Assembly (NCBI GenBank): GCA_020634935.1
Contig: JACKAT010000086.1
Coordinates: 1-12,747, forward strand
Length of the DNA stretch: 12,747 nt
Direction of reading: 5' to 3'
Origin: Anaerolineales bacterium
Lineage (GTDB): Bacteria; Chloroflexota; Anaerolineae; 4572-78; J111
The position numbers and the translations under genes are program-made. The notes below the pieces were generated by a model. It was not told the origin of the DNA and ran no database searches. It was given only the letters and a program-made list of their open reading frames with translations. This document shows, one piece after another, positions 1 through 4,935 of the stretch; position 1 is the stretch's first letter; each line of letters begins with the position of its first letter.

Positions 1-386
1 GACAGATGGGGGCTAAGGCGCTCCAGATCCGTCTGATCGACCCGGCGGTTGGCCCCGGAGGCGATGATAATATTGTTCTGCGCGGCATCATCAACGGCAA
101 TAATAGCTACCCCGGACGCCACACTCTCATCAACAAACACCGAGTCGACCTCAACCTTGGACGCCGCTAACTGCTGCAGCAGGGTAACGCCAAACGAGTC
201 GCCGCCCACCCGGCCAATCAACTTGGTCGGCGCGGCCAACCGGGCGGCGGCCACGGCCTGATTGGCTCCCTTACCGCCGCCTGCCGTAAAAAATTCGTGA
301 CCGATAATAGTTTCACCGGGCGCCGGCAGTCGAGGCGTGCGAATGACTAAATCCATATTAATGCTGCCGAAAACGAGAACGGTCAT
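1..386 (-). CDS. rbsK: Ribokinase-type PfkB sugar kinase, N-terminal part (runs off the window)
   Basis: Reading the minus strand from the ATG at 386-384 gives 128 uninterrupted codons to the window edge, starting MTVLVFGSINMDLVIRTPRL. The N-terminal PfkB signature is present: GSINMD at residues 7-12 and GGGKGANQ at 36-43, followed by AVAAARL and, near residue 62, GRVGGDSFG. In ribokinases this region forms the sugar-binding face and lid. The catalytic Asp and ATP-binding segment near the C-terminus would lie outside the window. The family normally has about 300 residues, so somewhat over half is missing. The enzyme phosphorylates ribose or a related sugar in the cytoplasm using ATP. It is divergent from the SorC/PTS operon and has its own promoter, so a role in the same pathway is possible but unproven. 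The PfkB assignment is firm. Ribokinase is the best match, but other PfkB sugar kinases remain possible. Confidence 0.87.
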   Translation of the reverse strand, partial: MTVLVFGSINMDLVIRTPRLPAPGETIIGHEFFTAGGGKGANQAVAAARLAAPTKLIGRVGGDSFGVTLLQQLAASKVEVDSVFVDESVASGVAIIAVDDAAQNNIIIASGANRRVDQTDLERLSPHL

Positions 387-409
387 GAGCTACCTACGGG
401 TGAATAGTC

Positions 410-425
410 ATCGTTGGGGAACGAT
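410..425. promoter_or_regulatory. Perfect palindrome at the kinase transcription start, candidate operator
   Basis: ATCGTT and AACGAT form perfect 6-bp arms around GGGG. The site lies just downstream of the minus-strand -10 box, so it overlaps the expected transcription start of the kinase gene. That is a classic position for a repressor operator. It does not resemble the TTCAC-N4-GTGAA dyads near the SorC gene, so a different regulator is implied. The alternative is a short 5'-UTR hairpin in the kinase mRNA. Confidence 0.5.
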
Positions 426-432
426 TTCGCTC

Positions 433-460
433 ATTATAGTAGAATTGAACACAGTGTCAA
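433..460 (-). promoter_or_regulatory. Sigma70-type promoter of the ribokinase-like gene
   Basis: On the minus strand, TTGACA (positions 460-455) and TATAAT (438-433) are both exact consensus hexamers separated by 16 bp. The predicted start is near 426, giving a leader of about 40 nt before the ATG at 386. Ribosome binding looks weak: only a short purine-rich TAGGTAG-like stretch precedes the start. Confidence 0.8.
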
Positions 461-623
461 AGCGGAAATTATGTTTCCTTTTCCACAACCAATGCCCGAA
501 CCGGGTCCAATGCTGAGATGCATACCGCTGAGTTCGTAAGCTGTACGAGATATTCCGGATTTTAGTCGTCATCTTTCATCTTAATCGTGTTCTAACTGGA
601 AAAGTTGATAAGATCCTTCAATA

Positions 624-639
624 ATTCACATTTGTGAAT
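624..639. promoter_or_regulatory. Operator-like dyad O1 (SorC-type candidate)
   Basis: ATTCACA and TGTGAAT form perfect 7-bp arms around TT, with a core of TTCAC-N4-GTGAA. It is centred at 631.5, upstream of the -35 box and 21 bp (two helical turns) from dyad O2. A member of a four-site set, it probably binds the adjacent SorC-family protein. Confidence 0.65.
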
Positions 640-642
640 ATA

Positions 643-662
643 AATTTCACGTTTGTGAAATT
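643..662. promoter_or_regulatory. Operator-like dyad O2, the strongest copy
   Basis: AATTTCAC and GTGAAATT are perfect 8-bp arms around GTTT, centred at 652.5. The dyad ends five bases before the TTGACA -35 box, so a bound protein would touch polymerase there. Its core matches O1 exactly. Confidence 0.7.
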
Positions 663-667
663 CCCTC

Positions 668-696
668 TTGACAAAAATCAAATTGTCTTATACAAT
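668..696 (+). promoter_or_regulatory. Sigma70-type promoter of the SorC regulator gene
   Basis: TTGACA at 668-673 is followed by a 17-bp spacer and TACAAT at 691-696. This is one mismatch from full consensus with optimal spacing. Transcription should start near 703, giving a leader of about 41 nt before the GTG at 744. The promoter is bracketed by dyads O1/O2 upstream and O3/O4 downstream, which indicates autoregulation. No comparably strong promoter is visible upstream of gutM, so read-through from here may also serve the PTS genes. Confidence 0.8.
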
Positions 697-700
697 AAAA

Positions 701-714
701 CTCACACCCGTGAA
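701..714. promoter_or_regulatory. Operator-like dyad O3 over the transcription start
   Basis: CTCAC-ACCC-GTGAA has four matched base pairs per arm (TCAC/GTGA) and the same N4 spacer as O1 and O2. It is centred at 707.5, directly over the expected start site, so occupancy would block initiation. Confidence 0.55.
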
Positions 715-720
715 TACAAA

Positions 721-734
721 TTCAATTTTGTGCA
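721..734. promoter_or_regulatory. Degenerate operator-like dyad O4
   Basis: TTCAA-TTTT-GTGCA keeps the 14-bp layout of the other three dyads with one change in each arm. Its centre at 727.5 is 20 bp from O3, mirroring the 21-bp O1/O2 spacing. It abuts the ribosome binding site of the regulator gene. This is the weakest of the set. Confidence 0.4.
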
Positions 735-743
735 GAGGTTGCC

Positions 744-1733
744 GTGGACGATAACCGTTTAGAACTACTAGGTCAAGTAGCGGTTTGGTACTATGAAGAT
801 AATATGGACCAAACTGAAATTGCAGAACGTATTGGGAAATCCCGCTCGATGGTCTCTCGAATGCTCAACGAAGCGCGTGATCTGGGTTTAATTGAGGTCC
901 GCGTTAAGTTTCCGTTGAAAACAGACCAAGAGTTGGAAACAAAACTCTGTGAGGTGTTTCACCTGACGCAGGCCCGCGTTTTAGCGGATCCTCCAGCCGA
1001 CTACACGACGCTAGTTAGACGATTAGGCCGTCTCGGTTCGTACTACCTACAGGGTCTTCTTCGTGATAACATCAAAATTAGTGTTGGGTGGGGTGCTACC
1101 TTACATCAACTTGTAAAGGCGCTCCCCACACTGCCTTTAAGAGACGCTTTAGTTATACAAACTATGGGATCAATTGGCCGGGGTGATCCTATGATTGATG
1201 GGGCAGAATTGGCCCGCTGGTTGTCCCAAAAATTATCGGCTAGACTCCACTACCTACCTGCTCCCCTGATTGTTGGTAGTGAGGAAATCGCCCAATCTCT
1301 TTTGAAGGACCCCTTAATTTCCAATACGCTATCACTGGCCAGGCAAGTTGATATTGCTTTGGTTGGTATTGGTCCGGTTGACTCCCAACTCTCCGGGTTG
1401 TACCGGACGGGCTACTTGACTGAGGCTGATGCCGAAAAATTTACCGCCGCTGGAATAGTGGGTGATTTAATGGGACGTTTAATCGACATCAACGGATATC
1501 TGACCGATGCCTATATCAACCGCTGTATTGTAGGACAGGATCTAGCATCCCTAAGGCAAGTACCCATCGCTATTGGTATTGCCGGCAGTGTTATGAAAGC
1601 CCCAGCTATTCTGGGAGCATTACGCACCGGGTGTCTTGATGTCATGATAATGGATGCTTTAACGGCCACGGAAGTTTTGGAGGCTCAATTGAATTTAATG
1701 CCTGCGTCATCGCTAACCTCAAACCCTAGTTAA
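744..1733 (+). CDS. SorC-family sugar-responsive transcriptional regulator
   Basis: This 329-residue protein has the length and two-part layout of SorC/DeoR-type regulators. An N-terminal helix-turn-helix at about residues 23-44 (QTEIAERIGKSRSMVSRML) is followed by the SorC sugar-binding domain at about 60-315. Family signatures include SVGWGATLH near 113-121, the GSIGRGDP region, and LVGIGP near residue 205. SorC proteins bind DNA as oligomers and release it or change activity when a phosphorylated sugar binds. The start is a GTG preceded by AGAGG at 734-738; no better upstream start is available because the promoter lies directly before it. The gene lies between its own dyad-flanked promoter and gutM, so it probably controls itself and the downstream PTS genes. 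The inducer cannot be told from sequence; a phosphorylated PTS substrate is the natural guess. By eye the gene is AT-richer than the E1/E2 genes at the right end. Confidence 0.9.
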   Translation: MDDNRLELLGQVAVWYYEDNMDQTEIAERIGKSRSMVSRMLNEARDLGLIEVRVKFPLKTDQELETKLCEVFHLTQARVLADPPADYTTLVRRLGRLGSYYLQGLLRDNIKISVGWGATLHQLVKALPTLPLRDALVIQTMGSIGRGDPMIDGAELARWLSQKLSARLHYLPAPLIVGSEEIAQSLLKDPLISNTLSLARQVDIALVGIGPVDSQLSGLYRTGYLTEADAEKFTAAGIVGDLMGRLIDINGYLTDAYINRCIVGQDLASLRQVPIAIGIAGSVMKAPAILGALRTGCLDVMIMDALTATEVLEAQLNLMPASSLTSNPS

Positions 1734-1768
1734 TTCAACCATCTCTTACATTATTAAAGCCAATATCG

Positions 1769-1880
1769 CCCCAGTTTCCTTGGACAAACTGGACTAAGTT
1801 TAGTGTTCCCAAAATTGGGAGGTACCCCAGTTTCCTTTGACAGACTGGCTAGGTTTAGGTTTCCCAAAAATTGGGAGTTA
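1769..1880 (+). repeat. Tandem duplication of a 56-bp unit, each copy with two hairpins
   Basis: The unit at 1769-1824 is repeated directly at 1825-1880 with a handful of substitutions and compensating single-base indels (about 85% identity by eye). Each copy contains two dyads. The first is CCAGTTT...AAACTGG (1771-1792; in copy 2 one pair becomes a G-T wobble). The second is CCCAA...TTGGG (1808-1819 and 1863-1875). Sequence differs between copies while pairing is largely kept. The array lies 38 bp upstream of the gutM start. It may be a regulatory RNA leader or a pair of protein-binding sites controlling the PTS genes. It does not contain the TTCAC-N4-GTGAA dyad. Confidence 0.7.
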
Positions 1881-1918
1881 AATTTTGTATTCAAAAAATA
1901 ATTATAGGAGAAAAATCG

Positions 1919-2377
1919 ATGCAGATTGTTTTTGATAATTTCACCCTAATTCTTATTGGCTTGGTTGTAATGTGGTTATTCCAATTTGGATTGGCCTATT
2001 TTCAAATGCGGCGTTTTTACGAACGAATGATCGAACTCAAACGTAACGGGCTGACGGCTGTGGGTTTATGCGGTAATCAGTACAAAGGCCGGGCTTATGC
2101 GGTTTTGACCATCAATGAACATGATCGGGTCGTTCACGCTGAACAGTTCAGCGGCTGGACCATATTTGCCCGGTTACAGCCGGTGCCGGATATGCAGGGC
2201 CTTAACCTGGATGAGGTCTTGACCAACCATACGCGTTTACCGGTATCAAAAAAGTTGCAAACAGCGTTTGCTAATGCAGCCAGAGATTTGAGGGAGGCCC
2301 GCACAAAGCAAACAAAAACCACCAACTTAGCTCATTTGTCACCAGAACCATCTTTACAAACTTCTGGTCTTAGTTAA
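1919..2377 (+). CDS. gutM: GutM-like glucitol operon regulatory protein
   Basis: The protein has 152 residues from the ATG at 1919, which has AGGAG at 1906-1910. The frame stays open upstream to a TTG at 1871, but that lies inside the tandem repeat and has no ribosome site. An N-terminal membrane segment (about residues 7-28, rich in I, L, V, W and F) is followed by the conserved GutM core. Comparable with E. coli GutM are FQMRRF, the NGLTAVGLCGNQYKGRAYAV region, DRVVHAEQFSGWTIFARLQP and LNLDEV. In E. coli GutM is a positive regulator of the glucitol operon. The family also occurs widely beside glucitol-type PTS genes, and its mechanism is poorly defined. The C-terminal 40 or so residues (basic, then Ser/Pro-rich) extend beyond the approximately 119-residue E. 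coli protein. Family membership is clear. A membrane-linked sensor or co-regulator role here is inferred. Confidence 0.85.
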   Translation: MQIVFDNFTLILIGLVVMWLFQFGLAYFQMRRFYERMIELKRNGLTAVGLCGNQYKGRAYAVLTINEHDRVVHAEQFSGWTIFARLQPVPDMQGLNLDEVLTNHTRLPVSKKLQTAFANAARDLREARTKQTKTTNLAHLSPEPSLQTSGLS

Positions 2378-2456
2378 CGAATTACGTGATGCGTGACATG
2401 TAATTTGTAGGGAATTTAAGCCCAAAACTTTTACACCTCACGCATGACGTTTTACG
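2378..2456. repeat. Long imperfect inverted repeat directly after gutM
   Basis: Positions 2378-2403 and 2431-2456 are 26-bp arms that pair at 20 of 26 positions. They include an uninterrupted 8-bp core (ATGCGTGA / TCACGCAT) and matching outer ACG/CGT and TGTAA/TTACA blocks. The loop is 27 nt. The left arm begins at the first base after the gutM stop. There is no T-run after the right arm, so it is not a standard intrinsic terminator. It could be a short palindromic intergenic repeat or an mRNA-stabilising or attenuating hairpin between gutM and the transporter genes. Confidence 0.6.
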
Positions 2457-2472
2457 ACATTATTGGCGAGCA

Positions 2473-2622
2473 ATGGCCGTCTGGAAGGATGACTCATCGC
2501 AGGCTCCTCGAATGATCTACCTGCGTAAGTCTCGTAAAAAAAGAATGTGCAGTGCGCCAAATACTTTTGCGAAGGAGGTTAAGCCACCCAAAGCACATAA
2601 AAAGGTTACTAAAAAAATTTAA
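2473..2622 (+). CDS. Possible 49-residue basic small protein (doubtful)
   Basis: An ATG-to-TAA frame of 50 codons lies in the roughly 300-bp gap between gutM and the EIIC gene. The product starts MAVWKDDSSQAPRMIYLRKS and ends in a lysine-rich tail (KPPKAHKKVTKKI). No good ribosome binding site precedes the ATG, and the protein matches nothing I recognise. A strong Shine-Dalgarno-like AAGGAGGTT lies inside the frame (about 2573-2581) without a start codon at a suitable distance. The rest of the gap, 2623-2681, holds only AT-rich sequence and the EIIC ribosome site. The frame could easily be chance. Confidence 0.2.
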   Translation: MAVWKDDSSQAPRMIYLRKSRKKRMCSAPNTFAKEVKPPKAHKKVTKKI

Positions 2623-2681
2623 GCTGTTGAAGATCATTATTTATTAATCACTATTTGAACTTGGTTAGGAGGCCAAAAAAA

Positions 2682-3236
2682 ATGAATACATTAGTTTGGT
2701 TAGCCGAACATTTTATCGGCATGTTTCAACAGGGCGGCGAGGTTTTTACCAGCCTGGTTACCGGGATTGTACCCCTATTAATCGTTTTGTTAACCGGTGT
2801 GAATGCCCTGGTGGCTTTTATTGGCACCGAGCGCATTGAGGGGCTAGGCCGGTGGGCCGCACGAGACGGTTTAATTTTTTACCCTATTCGCTACCTGATT
2901 TTCCCAATTTTGTCGGTTTTCTTTTTAACTAACCCTATGTGCTACACGATGGCGCGCTTCTTGCCGGAAAAATACAAACCCGCCTTTTACGATGCTGCTG
3001 TATCTTATGTTCACCCACCACTGGGTATCTTTCCCCATGTTAACCCTGGCGAACTGTTTGTATGGCTAGGGATTGCAACCGGGATTGAAACGCTGGGGCT
3101 GTCGGTGGTTCCACTGGCCGTGCGATACCTGTTAATTGGAATGGTGGTTATTTTTATTCGCGGCGTTGTCACCGAGCGCATCACGGCGGTTATGTGGGCC
3201 CGGGAAACCGCCAAAGCAACTCCGGCATTAGCCTAA
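2682..3236 (+). CDS. srlA: Glucitol/sorbitol-type PTS, EIIC membrane subunit
   Basis: This 184-residue membrane protein corresponds over its whole length to E. coli SrlA. Shared segments include FIGMFQQGGEVFTSLVTGI (11-29) and PLLIVLL (31-37). Others are FLPEKYKPAFYDAA (93-106) and IFPHVNPGELFVWLGIATG (116-134). Several hydrophobic helices are evident (about 22-48, 66-84, 124-140 and 147-163). Together with the next gene product it forms the channel that moves the polyol across the membrane while EIIB phosphorylates it. The start at 2682 is chosen because AGGAGG lies at 2667-2672. An in-frame TTG at 2655 lies upstream of that site. The 31-nt gap to the next gene and strong ribosome sites indicate one operon. 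The glucitol family is certain; the actual substrate is not. Confidence 0.92.
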   Translation: MNTLVWLAEHFIGMFQQGGEVFTSLVTGIVPLLIVLLTGVNALVAFIGTERIEGLGRWAARDGLIFYPIRYLIFPILSVFFLTNPMCYTMARFLPEKYKPAFYDAAVSYVHPPLGIFPHVNPGELFVWLGIATGIETLGLSVVPLAVRYLLIGMVVIFIRGVVTERITAVMWARETAKATPALA

Positions 3237-3267
3237 GACAGCCATAAAAAAATAAGGAGCAAAAAAA

Positions 3268-3807
3268 ATGAAAAGTTTTATCACGAACTTGGGACGTAAT
3301 GTAGGCCACGTTGTGGGGATTCTCTATCAAGCTGGCCGTGAGTCGATTGATCAGGTTATCAAGAACATTCTACCCTTTATGGCCTTTATTGCGCTGGTTA
3401 TTGGGATCATCCTGTACACCGGCATCGGTGACTGGATTGCCAATTTGATAGCGCCTTTGGCGGGTAGTTTGGTCGGGATGTTGATCATCTCCGTTATCTG
3501 TGGGTTACCGTTTCTGTCACCATTATTGGGGCCGGGCGCCGTTATTGCTCAGGTCGTGGGTACGCTGTTAGGTAGTACCCTCATTGCCAGTGGTTCTATT
3601 CCGGCTCGTTACGCTTTGCCGGCATTGTTTGCGATTAACCCGCAGGTCGGGTGCGACTTTATTCCGGTGGGTTTAGCCTTGGGTGAAGCGGAACCGGAAA
3701 CCGTAGAAATTGGCGTTCCCGCCGTTCTGCTGTCACGGATGATTACCGGACCGATTGCGGTTGTGTTGGCTTATGTTGCCAGTTTCGGCCTGTATCCGGG
3801 TAATTGA
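3268..3807 (+). CDS. srlE: Glucitol-type PTS: free-standing membrane half of SrlE (EIIBC C-terminal domain)
   Basis: The 179 residues match only the C-terminal membrane half of E. coli SrlE (about 319 residues). Correspondences include QAGRESIDQVIKNILPFMAF (21-40), LSPLLGPGAVIAQVVG (83-98) and ALPALFAINPQVGCDFIPVG (116-135). Another is IGVPAVLLSRMITGP (148-162). Hydrophobic helices span most of the protein. It should complete the membrane channel with SrlA. The phosphorylatable EIIB domain that precedes this region in E. coli SrlE is absent here and is encoded by the next gene, so the two halves are split and in reversed order. AAGGAG at 3254-3259 precedes the ATG. There is no sign of decay, and both halves have their own ribosome sites, so this is a real split rather than a broken gene. 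Confidence 0.9.
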   Translation: MKSFITNLGRNVGHVVGILYQAGRESIDQVIKNILPFMAFIALVIGIILYTGIGDWIANLIAPLAGSLVGMLIISVICGLPFLSPLLGPGAVIAQVVGTLLGSTLIASGSIPARYALPALFAINPQVGCDFIPVGLALGEAEPETVEIGVPAVLLSRMITGPIAVVLAYVASFGLYPGN

Positions 3808-3834
3808 TTTAGCACTTAAGAAAGGAGTAAGAAG

Positions 3835-4356
3835 ATGGGATTTTGGGATAAAGCGAAAAAAGTATTGATTGGTGATCCGCCACCGCCTAAAGAGGAAAAG
3901 GCGCCAGCCGCCGAAGAGCCAGCCGTCGAAGCGTCAGCCGCGCAACCAACGCCAGCGCCCGAAAGGGAGTCAGCGGGTTCAGGTGAATACAAGCGGGTTC
4001 AAATTAACCGTGGCCCGCGCGGCTGGGGTGGACCGCTCACCATTGAGCCAACCAACGAAAAACCTCTGATTTATTGTGTTACTGGCGGCGGAATTCACCC
4101 GGTAGCTCAGCGGATCGCCGATCTAACTGGCGGCCAGCCGTTTGATGGGTTCAAATCTAAAGCTGATTTCAGCGAAATAGCCGTAGCGGTGATTGATTGT
4201 GGCGGTACAGCGCGTGTCGGTGTGTACCCCATGAAAGGGGTGCTGACCGTGGATATTCACTCAACGTCGCCCTCGGGACCACTCATGAAGTACATCAAAG
4301 AAACCAACTTTGTCTCCGGCGTTACCGTAGACAATATCGTCGCCTTAGACGACTAG
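3835..4356 (+). CDS. srlE: Glucitol-type PTS EIIB domain protein with a Pro/Ala-rich N-terminal tether
   Basis: Residues about 53-173 match the N-terminal EIIB domain of E. coli SrlE: VQINRGPRGWGGPLTIEP, LIYCVTGGGIHPV, IADLTGGQPFDGF, AVAVIDCGGTARVGVYP, VDIHSTSPSGPLMKYI and FVSGVTVDNI. Cys122 in IDCGG is the expected phosphorylation site that receives phosphate from EIIA and passes it to the polyol. Residues 1-50 are extra. A short helix (MGFWDKAKKVLIG, hydrophobic on one side and lysine-rich on the other) leads into a low-complexity Pro/Ala/Glu linker. That layout suggests a membrane-touching anchor on a flexible arm, replacing the covalent link lost when SrlE split. AAAGGAG at 3821-3827 sets the start. 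Domain identity is firm; the anchor role is inferred. Confidence 0.9.
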   Translation: MGFWDKAKKVLIGDPPPPKEEKAPAAEEPAVEASAAQPTPAPERESAGSGEYKRVQINRGPRGWGGPLTIEPTNEKPLIYCVTGGGIHPVAQRIADLTGGQPFDGFKSKADFSEIAVAVIDCGGTARVGVYPMKGVLTVDIHSTSPSGPLMKYIKETNFVSGVTVDNIVALDD

Positions 4357-4360
4357 CGCA

Positions 4361-4399
4361 ATGGCGAGGGAACACGTGACTTCCTTGCCATGTGTTCCC
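4361..4399 (+). promoter_or_regulatory. Two mutually exclusive hairpins between the EIIB and EIIA genes
   Basis: Stem A pairs 4361-4369 with 4383-4391 (nine pairs, one G-U). Stem B pairs 4368-4378 with 4389-4399 (eleven pairs, one G-U, 10-nt loop). They share 4368-4369 and 4389-4391, so only one can form at a time. Stem B is followed only by a short TTTT at 4403-4406, so it is at best a weak terminator. The hairpins lie within the 69-nt spacer before the EIIA gene and could be an attenuator or an mRNA-processing and stability element setting EIIB:EIIA dosage. Confidence 0.55.
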
Positions 4400-4425
4400 A
4401 CCTTTTGCGACAAAGGGGTAAAAAA

Positions 4426-4800
4426 ATGAACGCTACAAAATACGAAACGAAAGTCGAGCAAATTGGGCCTTTGGCTCAGGATTTTATAGACGAAGGAATT
4501 CTGGTATTTTTTGGAATGAACGCGCCCGAAGAATTAACAGAATTCGCAATTTTGCATCACCATACGCAGCTTCTGCAACCCATTACAGCCGGCGACACAT
4601 TGGTCATTGGCGATGAATCAATCCAAATATTATGTGTTGGCGAAGTGGCCAACGAAAACCTATCGAATCTGGGACATTTTGTGGTCAAATTCAACGGCTT
4701 CACCGAACCAGAAATGCCTGGCGATATCAGCGTGCCAAAACAAGATCGTCTGCCCTCCCTTGAACCTGGCACCGCCGTAAAATTTATTAGCGGAAACTGA
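4426..4800 (+). CDS. srlB: Glucitol/sorbitol-type PTS, EIIA subunit
   Basis: This 124-residue cytoplasmic protein matches E. coli SrlB (123 residues) end to end. Matching stretches are the opening VEQIGPLAQDF, GMNAPEELTEFAILHHHTQL, VGEVANENLSNLGHFVVKFNG, EMPGDISV and the closing LEPGTAVKFISG. His44, in the LHHH motif, lines up with the active-site His43 of E. coli SrlB, which takes phosphate from HPr and hands it to the EIIB cysteine. His45 and His46 follow it. The ATG at 4426 is preceded by AAAGGGG at 4412-4418. An in-frame ATG at 4390 lies inside the upstream hairpin and has no ribosome site, so it is not used here. A 135-bp gap separates it from the next gene. Confidence 0.9.
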   Translation: MNATKYETKVEQIGPLAQDFIDEGILVFFGMNAPEELTEFAILHHHTQLLQPITAGDTLVIGDESIQILCVGEVANENLSNLGHFVVKFNGFTEPEMPGDISVPKQDRLPSLEPGTAVKFISGN

Positions 4801-4935
4801 TTCTCGCTCTGAATGAGTCAAACCCATTATAACTTTAAGGAACACAAACGGTCTGCGGGTTAATTTAATATTCCGTACAACGAATTACCAAAATACCGCC
4901 AGATCCTTTGTCCTTGATAGCGAAAGGCGCTGAAC

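Larger units (their letters stand above)
387..743. other. Divergent intergenic region between the kinase and the SorC regulator
   Basis: This 357-bp gene-free stretch holds two back-to-back promoters. One reads leftward to the kinase (433-460, with a palindrome at 410-425). The other reads rightward to the SorC gene (668-696, with four operator-like dyads between 624 and 734). Between them, about 461-620, no convincing gene, terminator or repeat was found. The -35 boxes are about 210 bp apart, so the two promoters need not share regulators. Confidence 0.7.

Noticed and set aside
1837..1842. TTGACA upstream of gutM as a -35 box
   Set aside because: No -10-like hexamer occurs at 16-18 bp spacing, and the first repeat copy does not keep the hexamer.
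1871..1918. Upstream TTG extension of gutM adding 16 residues
   Set aside because: It begins inside the tandem repeat, has no ribosome site, and GutM homology plus a good AGGAG point to the ATG at 1919.
4390..4425. Earlier ATG for the EIIA gene
   Set aside because: It lies in the right arm of the spacer hairpin, lacks a ribosome site, and the extra residues have no counterpart in SrlB.
4801..4935. Possible promoter in the gap before the SAF oxidoreductase
   Set aside because: A TATAAC at 4828-4833 has no reasonable -35 partner. No palindrome or terminator is seen either.
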